This document shows, piece by piece, positions 1 through 6,551 of a DNA stretch of 19,220 nucleotides. Source of the stretch: JAHFJU01 sp964354865. GTDB lineage: Bacteria > Patescibacteriota > Gracilibacteria > UBA1369 > UM-FILTER-53-11. The position numbers and the translations under genes are program-made. The notes under the pieces are model-generated. The model searched no databases and was not told where the DNA came from. It saw only the letters and a program-made list of their open reading frames with translations. Every line of letters starts with the position of its first letter. The stretch's first letter is position 1. The DNA lies in NCBI GenBank assembly GCA_964354865.1, contig CAYHBN010000020.1, positions 1 through 19,220 on the forward strand. The letters run 5' to 3'.

Positions 1-2
1 TT

Positions 3-260
3 CGTGCAAGTGAAGTAATTGAAATGCTCGAAGAAACCGATAATTTTGTGCGCACACTTCGCTCGCTCGACATTGAACGCGAGCCACGAATTTTTATTGG
101 CAAAGAAAATATTATTCCGCAAATTCAGTCATGCAGCTTGATTGTTGGCAAATACAAGATCGACGATTTCGTTGGCTACATGGGCATTTTGGGCCCTACG
201 CGAATGCAGTATCCGTACAACAGTGCAATGTTGAAACAGATTTTAGAACTACTTGAATAA
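3..260 (+). CDS. hrcA: HrcA heat-shock repressor, C-terminal end (partial)
   Basis: This is the last 85 residues of a frame that is open from the window edge. The ending carries the HrcA signature IGKENI... followed by a predicted strand region and MGILGPTRMQYPYNSAML, matching the GPTRM-Y motif near the C terminus of HrcA. HrcA is a winged-helix repressor that binds CIRCE operators and is kept active by GroEL; the DNA-binding part lies outside the window. The identification is supported by grpE starting 13 bases downstream and by a CIRCE site in front of dnaK at 3280-3306. It is cut by the window edge, not by a mutation that I can see. Confidence 0.9.
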   Translation, partial: RASEVIEMLEETDNFVRTLRSLDIEREPRIFIGKENIIPQIQSCSLIVGKYKIDDFVGYMGILGPTRMQYPYNSAMLKQILELLE

Positions 261-273
261 CTAATTTTTTTAT

Positions 274-882
274 ATGAACGACGACACTACACAAAATGAC
301 GCAGGCCAAAACAATTCACAGAACGATAATGGCGCGTACTCATCGAGCAGTACAGGCGGCGCGCAACAAGATGACGGAGTGATGAACGATGTTACTTCCC
401 CATCGGTGGTTGAATTTACAAAATTAAAAATGGATTTAACACAGGCGAACGAACGTGTGCTCGAATTAACCGACACCGCCAAGCGCGCGCTGGCCGATCT
501 TTCAAACTACCGCCGACTCGTTGAACAAGAACGCGTACAGTATGCGGCGTTTGCAAATAGTTCTTTTATTCGAGAAATTTTGCCGATCGCCGACAACTTT
601 GCGCGATCGTTTGAACACGTGCCACCTGAGACCGCGAATTCCGAGTGGTACAAAGGAGTCATACAAATCGAAAAACAACTCGTAAACTTTTTAAAAAAAC
701 AGGGCGTCGAAGAAATCCCATCTGCAGTTGGCATGCCAATGGACTCGAATTTGCACGAGCCTCTCTTAGCCGGTCCCGGCGAAAAAGACATCGTGCTCGA
801 AGAGTTCGAAAAAGGCTACACGCTGGGAGGGCAGGTGCTAAGGCCGGCGAAGGTGAAGGTGGGGAATGGGGAGGCGGCGTAG
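274..882 (+). CDS. grpE: GrpE, nucleotide exchange factor for DnaK
   Basis: The 202-residue product has the GrpE layout. A polar Asn/Gln/Asp-rich disordered N terminus (about residues 1-48) leads into a long coiled-coil helix (about 50-90) with LSNYRRLVEQER. Then come ILPIADNFARSFEHV, matching the family's 'LPVLDNLERAL' segment, and a beta-rich C-terminal head with MDSNLHEPLL and EKGYTLGGQVLRPAKVKV. GrpE dimers speed ADP release from DnaK. It follows hrcA by 13 bases and is surely in the same operon. No Shine-Dalgarno sequence precedes the ATG; a T-run lies there instead. The end is unusually G-rich (GNGEAA, TAG stop). dnaK does not follow directly: it lies 2.4 kb away behind inserted genes. 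Confidence 0.95.
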   Translation: MNDDTTQNDAGQNNSQNDNGAYSSSSTGGAQQDDGVMNDVTSPSVVEFTKLKMDLTQANERVLELTDTAKRALADLSNYRRLVEQERVQYAAFANSSFIREILPIADNFARSFEHVPPETANSEWYKGVIQIEKQLVNFLKKQGVEEIPSAVGMPMDSNLHEPLLAGPGEKDIVLEEFEKGYTLGGQVLRPAKVKVGNGEAA

Positions 883-900
883 ATGACTAAGCAATCCTTT

Positions 901-1158
901 CTATCGATAGATTTCTCGGCGGTGACCGAGTTTCAAAATGGAAAAAGTATTTTCAGATTTTTGCATAATCAACATTCTATAATTTCCAATTCTCAGACGA
1001 TACGTTGCTGGTTCAAGGTTTGTAACTACTTTTAGAACAGAAAAAATGTCCGGGTGATTTTTTAATTCAGTTAATTTATCTGCAATTCTTTCTTGAATAT
1101 TCTTTTCTAGGTGAAGAAAAGTTTTATACGACTTATCAGTAAAGGTAAATATAACCAT
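901..1158 (-). CDS. RelE/ParE-family toxin
   Basis: This 85-residue protein has the size and pattern of a RelE/ParE-superfamily toxin: an N-terminal helical hairpin, then YRLRIGNYRMLIMQ and a terminal LGHRREIYR. The Y-R-x-R-x-G-x-Y-R block and the closing R-R-x-x-Y motif are typical of RelE-type mRNA interferases, where C-terminal basic and Tyr residues act on ribosome-bound mRNA. It lies 15 bases behind the antitoxin gene and should be co-transcribed from the promoter at 1433-1461. Its 3' end faces grpE across only 18 bases, with no clear terminator between them. RelE (RNase) and ParE (gyrase) activity cannot be told apart from sequence alone. Confidence 0.85.
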   Translation of the reverse strand: MVIFTFTDKSYKTFLHLEKNIQERIADKLTELKNHPDIFSVLKVVTNLEPATYRLRIGNYRMLIMQKSENTFSILKLGHRREIYR

Positions 1159-1173
1159 ATCGATCGACTCATA

Positions 1174-1407
1174 TTAAATTGAAAAATCTGACTCGCCGCT
1201 GTCCAATGACTCCTGAAGTTCCTTCTGCAACTTGTCTTTGTTCATCATCATCTCATAGTCTTCAAGATAATCCTCAATCAACTCCTCACTCCCTTCAAAA
1301 AAAGGAAGAATGTACATCTCAGGCTTGCCGCGATTCACCACCGTAAAGGCTTTTCCCGCTAAAGATCCAATGTTTTTCTGCATATCGCTTTTTGTAATAA
1401 TAGTCAT
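1174..1407 (-). CDS. Phd/YefM-like antitoxin
   Basis: A 77-residue protein precedes the RelE-like toxin. MTIITKSDMQKNIGSLAGKA and the following VVNRGKPEMYILPF resemble the Phd/YefM fold, which has a short strand, a helix, 'v.r.g.p..vl', and a C-terminal toxin-binding helix. The C-terminal half is acidic (EELIEDYLEDYE). I chose the ATG at 1407: the longer frame would need a TTG at 1461 and would translate through the -10 box and operator. Phd-type proteins neutralise the toxin and repress their own promoter. The 36-bp inverted repeat directly in front of this ATG is the obvious operator. No Shine-Dalgarno sequence is present. Confidence 0.75.
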   Translation of the reverse strand: MTIITKSDMQKNIGSLAGKAFTVVNRGKPEMYILPFFEGSEELIEDYLEDYEMMMNKDKLQKELQESLDSGESDFSI

Positions 1408-1461
1408 AGATATATACTTAGTTATATATATAAGTATATATCTCGCCTGACTCGAAGTCAA
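1408..1461 (-). promoter_or_regulatory. Promoter and palindromic operator of toxin-antitoxin operon 1
   Basis: On the minus strand TTGACT (1461-1456), a 17-base spacer and TATACT (1438-1433) form a near-consensus promoter. A perfect 13-bp inverted repeat (AGATATATACTTA at 1408-1420 and its complement at 1431-1443, 10-base spacer) covers the -10 box, the predicted start near 1426 and everything up to the ATG. Repressor bound here would block RNA polymerase, as expected for antitoxin autoregulation. Confidence 0.8.
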
Positions 1462-1512
1462 GATTGAAGGGTAGCGAATAACGGATTCTTTGCCAAGAAA
1501 ACTGAAATAATT

Positions 1513-1530
1513 ATGAACAAATCCTGAAAT
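1513..1530 (+). repeat. 18-base element shared with the upstream region of toxin-antitoxin 2 (copy A)
   Basis: ATGAACAAATCCTGAAAT matches 7310-7327 at 16 of 18 positions in the same orientation. Each copy lies about 105-111 bases upstream of an antitoxin start codon. It could be a remnant of common ancestry of the two modules, or chance in AT-rich DNA. Confidence 0.4.
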
Positions 1531-1603
1531 GCCTCATGTTCTATTTTGTTGACTAACAAGCCATTAAAAAGTAGTGTGGCGTATTATATTTTAATACAAC
1601 TGT

Positions 1604-2197
1604 ATGAATAATGCTGTTTTTATACCTATCGAAAAAATTAATCGCAAAATATTTTTTATAAGGAATAAGAAAGTAATGATTGATGCTGATTTAGCGGAGT
1701 TATATGGAGTAAAAACAAAAGAGCTCAATAAAGCCGTAGCGCGCAACGCGAAAAGATTCCCAGCTGACTTTGCCTTTCAACTCACAAAAGACGAAAAAGA
1801 ATCTTTGAGGTTCCAATTTGGAACCTCAAATGATGAAAATGAACGGCTGAGGTCACAAATTGTGACCTCAAAGCAGAAGAGAGGTGGACGTAGATACCTG
1901 CCGTACGCCTTCACCGAACAAGGCATTGCAATGCTCTCAAGTGTTTTAAAAAGTGACAGAGCAGTTCTCGTTAATATTGAAATCATGCGCTCGTTTGTCC
2001 GCCTACGTGAACTTCTTTCTACTCATACCGAGCTCGCACGACAGATTGAATCTCTTGAAACAAAATATGATGCTCAGTTTAAAGTTGTTTTCGAGGCAAT
2101 TCGAAAGATCATGGAACCCCAAGTTTTTCTCGAAGCGGAAGAAAAAAAAGAACGCATCGGATATAAGGTTACTGAAGATACCTCGAAAAGGTCTTAA
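1604..2197 (+). CDS. ORF6N-domain (phage antirepressor-type) DNA-binding protein
   Basis: The 197-residue protein matches the ORF6N domain at residues about 6-110. IEKINRKIFFIRNKKVMIDADLAELYGV is the diagnostic start, then LNKAVARNAKRFPADFAFQL and the closing RRYLPYAFTEQGIAMLSSVL. A C-terminal helical or coiled-coil stretch follows (about 130-185). ORF6N and KilA-N proteins come from large DNA phages and bind DNA; they also occur as chromosomal genes in many bacteria, including CPR. Inside the domain are two repeats, LRFQFGTS and LRSQIVTS, 14 residues apart. Each is encoded by a perfect DNA palindrome (see 1804-1870). The gene stands between the toxin-antitoxin pair and a secreted protein, so it is part of the insertion that splits grpE from dnaK. 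There is no Shine-Dalgarno sequence, and I saw only a weak upstream promoter candidate (TATATT at 1585-1590). Confidence 0.9.
   Translation: MNNAVFIPIEKINRKIFFIRNKKVMIDADLAELYGVKTKELNKAVARNAKRFPADFAFQLTKDEKESLRFQFGTSNDENERLRSQIVTSKQKRGGRRYLPYAFTEQGIAMLSSVLKSDRAVLVNIEIMRSFVRLRELLSTHTELARQIESLETKYDAQFKVVFEAIRKIMEPQVFLEAEEKKERIGYKVTEDTSKRS
1804..1870 (+). repeat. Two in-frame DNA palindromes within the ORF6N gene
   Basis: Palindrome 1 (1804-1830) has 13-bp perfect arms, TTTGAGGTTCCAA and its complement, around one T. Palindrome 2 (1848-1870) has 11-bp perfect arms, TGAGGTCACAA and its complement, around one A. The 23-bp cores start 42 bases (14 codons) apart in the same codon phase. They differ at the central base and at two arm positions (7 and 8 of the core), and both arm changes are exactly compensated on the other arm (positions 17 and 16). 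Both copies can form strong hairpins. Confidence 0.9.
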
Positions 2198-2236
2198 CAA
2201 AATAGATATGGTTTGTGATATTCACCGACGGCAGCA

Positions 2237-2265
2237 TTGCTAAATACATGCTTTTATGGTTTTAT
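2237..2265 (+). promoter_or_regulatory. Possible promoter of the thioredoxin-like gene
   Basis: TTGCTA (2237-2242), 17 bases, TTTTAT (2260-2265); each box matches 4 of 6 consensus bases. The expected start is about 6-7 bases downstream, at the ATG at 2272, so the mRNA would be leaderless. Confidence 0.4.
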
Positions 2266-2271
2266 TTCAGT

Positions 2272-2895
2272 ATGAGTATTGAATCTCAACCCGAAAAACA
2301 CATTCATTCTCCTGGCCGAGGGAGCAAAATGCTCGGCTCATTAGCGCTATCTGCACTTGCAACCGCACTACCATTATCAATTACCGCCGAGGCGCATGGT
2401 GAACAAAATCATGAGTTTAAAACCAGAATTGCCTTTGTGTACCAAAGCTGCTCTGATAATTTCGGGGAGAACGTTTCAGACAGATACAAAACTCAAACAT
2501 TTGGTCATGCTTTAAATCCTATCAAAGTTGTAACAAATGTCACTCAACAAGTACTTACAACATTAAAAAGTGGGAAACATATAATTGTATTCGGCAGCGG
2601 ATCTTGTGCAGCATGTAGCCTTGCAAGCGATTGGTGGAGAGAAATTAAAACCGGAGAATATTCTCTAATGTACGTTACGACCGAGCAAGGCACTAACGAA
2701 GTTGCTGACTTTACGAATAATGAAAAAACCCTGAGTCGTGCGTTTGATGGCTTCGATTTCCCTGGCCACATTCCCTATTTAATGATTGTAAATGGGGGCA
2801 AAATTGAAAAAACTTTTAATGGAGGCTTATGCGAAGTTACCGCCGCAAAAAATGGCCCCGCCGAATATTTAAATATAGTTGACAAACAGCACTAA
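2272..2895 (+). CDS. Membrane-anchored thioredoxin-like protein
   Basis: I start the gene at ATG 2272 (207 residues), because the weak promoter at 2237-2265 would begin the mRNA there; the frame is also open to 2215. Residues 1-20 are polar with several basic side chains, and 21-37 form a hydrophobic segment ending near Ala-Glu-Ala, so it is a signal peptide or membrane anchor. The rest should lie outside the membrane. HIIVFGSGSCAAC (CxxC at 112 and 115) followed by GHIPYLMIVNGGKI (cis-Pro equivalent P168) gives the order of a thioredoxin fold. Two more cysteines (C60, C186) could pair. A redox role in folding or maintaining exported proteins is inferred. The N-terminal part (about 45-95) has no recognised domain. 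A small unknown gene follows 21 bases later and is probably co-transcribed. Confidence 0.7.
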   Translation: MSIESQPEKHIHSPGRGSKMLGSLALSALATALPLSITAEAHGEQNHEFKTRIAFVYQSCSDNFGENVSDRYKTQTFGHALNPIKVVTNVTQQVLTTLKSGKHIIVFGSGSCAACSLASDWWREIKTGEYSLMYVTTEQGTNEVADFTNNEKTLSRAFDGFDFPGHIPYLMIVNGGKIEKTFNGGLCEVTAAKNGPAEYLNIVDKQH

Positions 2896-2916
2896 CAGCA
2901 CTCAAGATATGGCCAT

Positions 2917-3252
2917 ATGGAAAAACGAAAAACACCGACAATAGAAAACAGAACTGTACCAGAGGGCACCGGCCCTTCAACAGACAACGTTCCATCGCAC
3001 GAGAAAGCATTAATGGCTCTACTTTTAGCATTAAGAGGTATGTTTGCTCCTCACCTCTCTGCAGGTTCAAACGGGTTTACACCTCCTAATATAAAGACGA
3101 CCGTATCGAGCCCCATTCCGCTGAATATAATTCAGCCACCTAACGGCGAACAATCAATTACAACTACGAACGCAGCTCCAACACAGCAAGCCCAAAGAAA
3201 AACACCGCGTGAAAACCATGCACACCCTACCCGGTGGACACGACCAATGTAA
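2917..3252 (+). CDS. Small hypothetical protein with one hydrophobic segment
   Basis: The 111-residue frame lies 21 bases after the thioredoxin-like gene and ends just before the dnaK promoter. The first 28 residues are polar and charged, about 29-45 (ALMALLLALRGMFAPHL) are hydrophobic, and the rest is a Pro/Thr/Asn/Gln-rich, probably disordered tail that is basic at the end. This suggests a single-pass membrane protein or secreted low-complexity protein. No family is recognised. The start codon overlaps a 12-bp palindrome (2907-2918). Coding status is likely but not certain. Confidence 0.5.
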   Translation: MEKRKTPTIENRTVPEGTGPSTDNVPSHEKALMALLLALRGMFAPHLSAGSNGFTPPNIKTTVSSPIPLNIIQPPNGEQSITTTNAAPTQQAQRKTPRENHAHPTRWTRPM

Positions 3253-3265
3253 TGGTAAATTTCTC

Positions 3266-3294
3266 TTGACCCCCTATTTCTGGCACTCTATAAT
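3266..3294 (+). promoter_or_regulatory. dnaK promoter (sigma-70 type)
   Basis: TTGACC (3266-3271), a 17-base spacer and a perfect TATAAT (3289-3294). Transcription should begin near 3301, giving a leader of about 27 bases with no Shine-Dalgarno sequence before the ATG at 3328. Confidence 0.9.
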
Positions 3295-3306
3295 GACGAG
3301 TGCTAA
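3280..3306 (+). promoter_or_regulatory. CIRCE operator (HrcA binding site)
   Basis: The right half is a perfect GAGTGCTAA (3298-3306). The left half is CTGGCACTC (3280-3288), 7 of 9 to the consensus TTAGCACTC. The spacer is exactly nine bases, as in CIRCE elements, and contains the promoter's TATAAT box. HrcA binding would therefore cover the -10 box. The hrcA gene itself ends at position 260. Confidence 0.92.
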
Positions 3307-3327
3307 TTCATTTAATCTACATATTTT

Positions 3328-5259
3328 ATGGGCAAAATCATTGGTATTGATCTTGGTACTACAAACTCGTGCGTCTCGGTTATGATGGGTGCCGAGCCTG
3401 TCGTCGTTCCAAATACCGAAGGCGGACGCACCACTCCATCGGTTGTTTCTTTCAAAGGTGACGAGCGAATTGTGGGCGTAACGGCAAAGCGCCAGGCGGT
3501 TATTAATCCCGAGAGCACAGTTTTTTCTGCAAAACGTTTTATTGGTCGTCAGTACGACGAGTGTCTCGAGACGATTAAGCGAATGCCATATAAAGTTATT
3601 AAAGGATCAAAAGGCGAAATTGAAATTGAGGTGAATAAAAAGCAGATGCGTCCTGCAGAGATTGCGGCGATCGTATTACAAAAACTGAAAGCAGATGCAG
3701 AAGCATACCTCGGCGAAGCCGTTACCGAAGCCGTTATTACGGTTCCCGCGTACTTCAACGACGCACAACGTCAGGCAACAAAAGACGCGGGCAAAATTGC
3801 GGGATTAGATGTAAAACGCATTATTAACGAACCAACCGCAGCAGCTCTTGCCTACGGTCTCGATAAAAAAGGTGGATTGAAAAAAATTGCAGTTTACGAC
3901 CTTGGTGGAGGTACCTTCGATGTCTCAGTCCTCGAAATAGGCGAAGGAGTCTACGAAGTTTTAGCAACAAACGGAGACACCCAACTTGGTGGTGATGACT
4001 TCGACGAACGAGTTGTTAACTGGCTCATTACTGAATTTAAAAAGGATCAAGGCATCGACCTTGGCAACGACAAAATGGCGCTTCAGCGCTTGCGCGAGGC
4101 TTCGGAAAAGGCAAAAATCGAGCTTTCAACTCTCCACGAAACAGACATCAATCTTCCGTTCGTGACTGCAGATGCGAGTGGTCCTAAACATTTGAATGTA
4201 AAATTAACGCGTGCAAAATTAGAAGATTTGGTTGCCGATCTGTTAGAGCGAACCATGGGTCCCTGCAAAAAAGCGATGGACGACGCAAAAGTCTACATGA
4301 GCGATATTGATGAAGTAGTAATGGTCGGAGGTATGACTCGTATGCCTGCTGTTTTAGAAAAGGCAAAATCGATCTTCGGCAAAGAGCCACACCGCGGTAT
4401 TAATCCTGACGAAGTCGTTGCAATTGGTGCCGGTATTCAAGGCGGCGTTTTGCAAGGCAGCGTCAAAGATGTGTTACTTCTCGACGTCACTCCCCTTTCA
4501 CTTGGTATCGAAACACTCGGCGGTGTTTGCACAAAAGTTATTGAACGCAACACCACGATTCCAACAAGCAAGTCTCAAGTTTTCTCTACCGCAAGCGATA
4601 ATCAACCATCGGTTGAAATTCACGTATTACAAGGTGAACGCCCTATGGCAGCCGATAATAAGTCACTTGGTAAGTTTGTACTCGATGGAATCCCACCGGC
4701 GCCTCGTGGCGTACCACAAGTTGAAGTGGGCTTCGACATCGATGCAAACGGAATCTTGAAAGTCACTGCGACTGACAAAGCAAGCGGCAAGAAACAGCAC
4801 ATAACCGTTACCGGTTCGTCAGGTTTGACCGACGAAGAAATCGACAAAATGCGCAAAGAGGCCGAGCAATTTGCTGAAGAGGATAAGAAAAAGGCAAAGA
4901 GCGCCGAGGCTCGCAACAAAGCGGACTCACTTATTTTCCAGACCGAGAAGACGCTCAAAGAAAACGGAGAAAAACTCAGCGACGAAATTAAGAATCCTAT
5001 TAAAGCAAAAGCGGAAGAACTTAAAAAACTTCTTGAGAACAAAGACGCAAACCCAGACGACATTGAAAAGCTATTCGAGGAACTCTCGACCGAGTTACAA
5101 AAAGTTGGTAGCGAGTTGTACAAAAATGTTCCACCTACACCGGGTGCAGATGAATCGCAAGCAGGTGAAGCTCCGAAAGAAGGACCTACTGCTGACGATG
5201 GCGCCAAGAAAGAGAACACTCCACCAGAAGATGCAGTGGAAGGCGAATTGGTTAAATAG
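3328..5259 (+). CDS. dnaK: DnaK (Hsp70) chaperone
   Basis: This is a full-length Hsp70 of 643 residues. The ATPase domain (1 to about 385) shows IGIDLGTTNSCV at the start, VPAYFNDAQRQATKDAG, NEPTAAALAYG, DLGGGTFDVSVLE (from D191) and VGGMTRMP. The substrate-binding domain opens with LLLDVTPLSLGIETLGG (about 390) and has QVFSTASDNQPSVEIHVLQGER and DIDANGILKVTATDK. A helical lid and a polar tail follow, ending EGELVK, a variant of the common EEVK end. The ATPase domain contains the roughly 25-residue insert found in Gram-negative-type DnaK. It refolds proteins with GrpE and DnaJ; no dnaJ follows here. It is transcribed from its own CIRCE-controlled promoter and ends at a hairpin at 5289-5311. 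Confidence 0.98.
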   Translation: MGKIIGIDLGTTNSCVSVMMGAEPVVVPNTEGGRTTPSVVSFKGDERIVGVTAKRQAVINPESTVFSAKRFIGRQYDECLETIKRMPYKVIKGSKGEIEIEVNKKQMRPAEIAAIVLQKLKADAEAYLGEAVTEAVITVPAYFNDAQRQATKDAGKIAGLDVKRIINEPTAAALAYGLDKKGGLKKIAVYDLGGGTFDVSVLEIGEGVYEVLATNGDTQLGGDDFDERVVNWLITEFKKDQGIDLGNDKMALQRLREASEKAKIELSTLHETDINLPFVTADASGPKHLNVKLTRAKLEDLVADLLERTMGPCKKAMDDAKVYMSDIDEVVMVGGMTRMPAVLEKAKSIFGKEPHRGINPDEVVAIGAGIQGGVLQGSVKDVLLLDVTPLSLGIETLGGVCTKVIERNTTIPTSKSQVFSTASDNQPSVEIHVLQGERPMAADNKSLGKFVLDGIPPAPRGVPQVEVGFDIDANGILKVTATDKASGKKQHITVTGSSGLTDEEIDKMRKEAEQFAEEDKKKAKSAEARNKADSLIFQTEKTLKENGEKLSDEIKNPIKAKAEELKKLLENKDANPDDIEKLFEELSTELQKVGSELYKNVPPTPGADESQAGEAPKEGPTADDGAKKENTPPEDAVEGELVK

Positions 5260-5288
5260 CTCGCTCAGAATACTAGTAATATCAACAG

Positions 5289-5316
5289 CCACCGTCCTCA
5301 AAAAACGGTGGTTTAT
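5289..5316 (+). terminator. Terminator after dnaK
   Basis: CCACCGT (5289-5295) pairs with ACGGTGG (5305-5311) across a nine-base loop, followed by TTTATT. The T-run is imperfect, so it is moderately strong. It lies 29 bases after the dnaK stop, between convergent genes. Confidence 0.75.
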
Positions 5317-5339
5317 TCGTAATGCAGATTTCGCACGAA

Positions 5340-5837
5340 CTAATGCCCCGCAGACTTTACCGTTGCTGAATCCTTTTTCTGCAATGCATCAAGCGCCTCA
5401 TCGACAACCACGCCGTATTCAGTAACTTTTTTCTCGAGCGTCTTTACTTGTGTCTCAATATTAAGAACAGCCTGATCATTTGACTGTAATGAGCTTTCAA
5501 CCTCTGCCAATAGTTTTTCGCAGCTAGAGTACGTGTCTGGTGCCGATACCTGATTTTGCTTTGCATCGAGCAAACAAACCTTTACTGAGCGTATTTTAGA
5601 TTTTATCTCAATTGTTTTTATAAATCCTATATTTTCACGGATTTTATTAAATTCATTAGTTAGAGCTTCGTAATGTGCGATTGAATTTTTCTCGATGGCA
5701 TTGGCATGCAATACACTTGCCGCAAGTGGGCTGGCTATTGTTTTTACATAACCAAAAGCGACCAATCCGACCAAGAATAAAACTGCAAAGGTGGCGAATC
5801 CCTTCTCGCGACTTGTTAATGTTTGTTGAAGTATCAT
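5340..5837 (-). CDS. Hypothetical N-anchored coiled-coil protein
   Basis: The 165-residue protein has a short basic start (LTSREKG), one transmembrane helix (about 14-31, FATFAVLFLVGLVAFGYV) and then a long helical, heptad-like region with two cysteines. It most likely sits in the cytoplasmic membrane with a coiled coil outside. The last stretch (NIETQVKTLEKKVTEYGVVV) is the clearest coiled coil. No family is recognised. It has a near-consensus promoter of its own (5862-5890), and its 3' end converges on dnaK. Partners are unknown; the adjacent lipoprotein gene has a promoter with the same -35 region. Confidence 0.7.
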   Translation of the reverse strand: MILQQTLTSREKGFATFAVLFLVGLVAFGYVKTIASPLAASVLHANAIEKNSIAHYEALTNEFNKIRENIGFIKTIEIKSKIRSVKVCLLDAKQNQVSAPDTYSSCEKLLAEVESSLQSNDQAVLNIETQVKTLEKKVTEYGVVVDEALDALQKKDSATVKSAGH

Positions 5838-5861
5838 TTTTTTGTTTTCGTTATTAGATAT

Positions 5862-5890
5862 ATTATATAATAAACAAGCTAATGCGTCAA
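5862..5890 (-). promoter_or_regulatory. Promoter of the coiled-coil membrane protein
   Basis: On the minus strand TTGACG (5890-5885), 17 bases, TATAAT (5867-5862). The start is predicted near 5855, giving a leader of about 18 bases without a Shine-Dalgarno sequence. The nine bases TTGACGCAT also occur in the promoter of the neighbouring lipoprotein. Confidence 0.88.
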
Positions 5891-5925
5891 TACTTATTAT
5901 GGGCGATATTTATTTACAGCACATG

Positions 5926-6543
5926 CTACTTCGAAATTCGCTCAAAAGAGTCACTAACAAGCCTTTCAGCCGCCAAGCAGTCACCAATATCGTTTGTATA
6001 GGCAATACGAGGCACTTTCATTAAGCTTTTGTCGAAATGCGTTGTTGCAAACTCACAGGTTCCATCACTAAATATACCACTCCCTCTTTTTACAGATAAT
6101 ACCTCACTTTTCGAATCTTTAGAGACTCCTGTTGCATCAGGAATTGGTGAATGAGAAAGGGTAGCCTGGCTTACAACGCCAGCTTCGCCTGCGTCAAAAT
6201 ACATAAGGGTACCCTCCGTAAGATCATATTGAGTACAAGGACCCGATGCACACATCGTTTCAACTTTCTTTCCCCTCACATATTCGCAGGCCCCACCTGC
6301 ACATTGGCAACTTTCTCGAACAGCATCAGTACCAGAAGTAGATTGCATTTCTCGATCAGCATCACCAGTTTTTTCTTTTGCCAAAGCTCGAACTGCCGCA
6401 CATTTAGAAGCGACGGAGTACACCGCAAATTCGACAGAAGTGTCTTTTATACGCAAATCTGAGTGACACCCAATTAATGCAGCAGTTAAAGCAATTGCGC
6501 CTTTTATAGGATTTAGATCAGACGGCTGGGACGAAGGCTTCAT
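5926..6543 (-). CDS. Cys-rich putative lipoprotein, family unknown
   Basis: I start at the ATG at 6543 (205 residues) because the promoter's -10 box lies at 6557-6552; an upstream start at 6564 would precede it. Residues 13-26 (IKGAIALTAALIGC) form a hydrophobic segment ending in L-I-G-C, a good lipobox with C26 as the lipidated residue, so the mature protein would be membrane-tethered outside the cell. The region about 79-103 is rich in cysteine (C79, C81, C86, C98, C103), and two more follow later; disulfides or metal binding are possible. No domain family is recognised. The possible oxidative link with the thioredoxin-like protein at 2272 is only a thought. With -10 so near the ATG, the mRNA is probably leaderless. 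Confidence 0.7.
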   Translation of the reverse strand: MKPSSQPSDLNPIKGAIALTAALIGCHSDLRIKDTSVEFAVYSVASKCAAVRALAKEKTGDADREMQSTSGTDAVRESCQCAGGACEYVRGKKVETMCASGPCTQYDLTEGTLMYFDAGEAGVVSQATLSHSPIPDATGVSKDSKSEVLSVKRGSGIFSDGTCEFATTHFDKSLMKVPRIAYTNDIGDCLAAERLVSDSFERISK

Positions 6544-6551
6544 GGAAACGG

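Noticed and set aside
901..910. 10-bp palindrome CTATCGATAG over the toxin 1 stop
   Set aside because: Too short and without a T-run; not a convincing terminator.
1408..1461. Longer antitoxin 1 starting at TTG 1461
   Set aside because: It would translate through the -10 box and the operator; ATG 1407 is downstream of a strong promoter.
2907..2918. 12-bp palindrome ATATGGCCATAT at the start of the small unknown gene
   Set aside because: A short palindrome of this kind is plausible by chance, and no related copy or promoter was found next to it.
4620..5219. 199-codon Ser/Phe-rich frame opposite dnaK
   Set aside because: It lies wholly antisense to an intact dnaK, its composition is what the antisense of Glu/Lys/Asp-rich coding gives, and it has no promoter or start signal.
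4871..5425. 184-codon plus-strand frame overlapping the dnaK end
   Set aside because: It is a +1 shadow of the dnaK lid region, very Lys/Arg-rich, and it runs through the terminator at 5289-5316.
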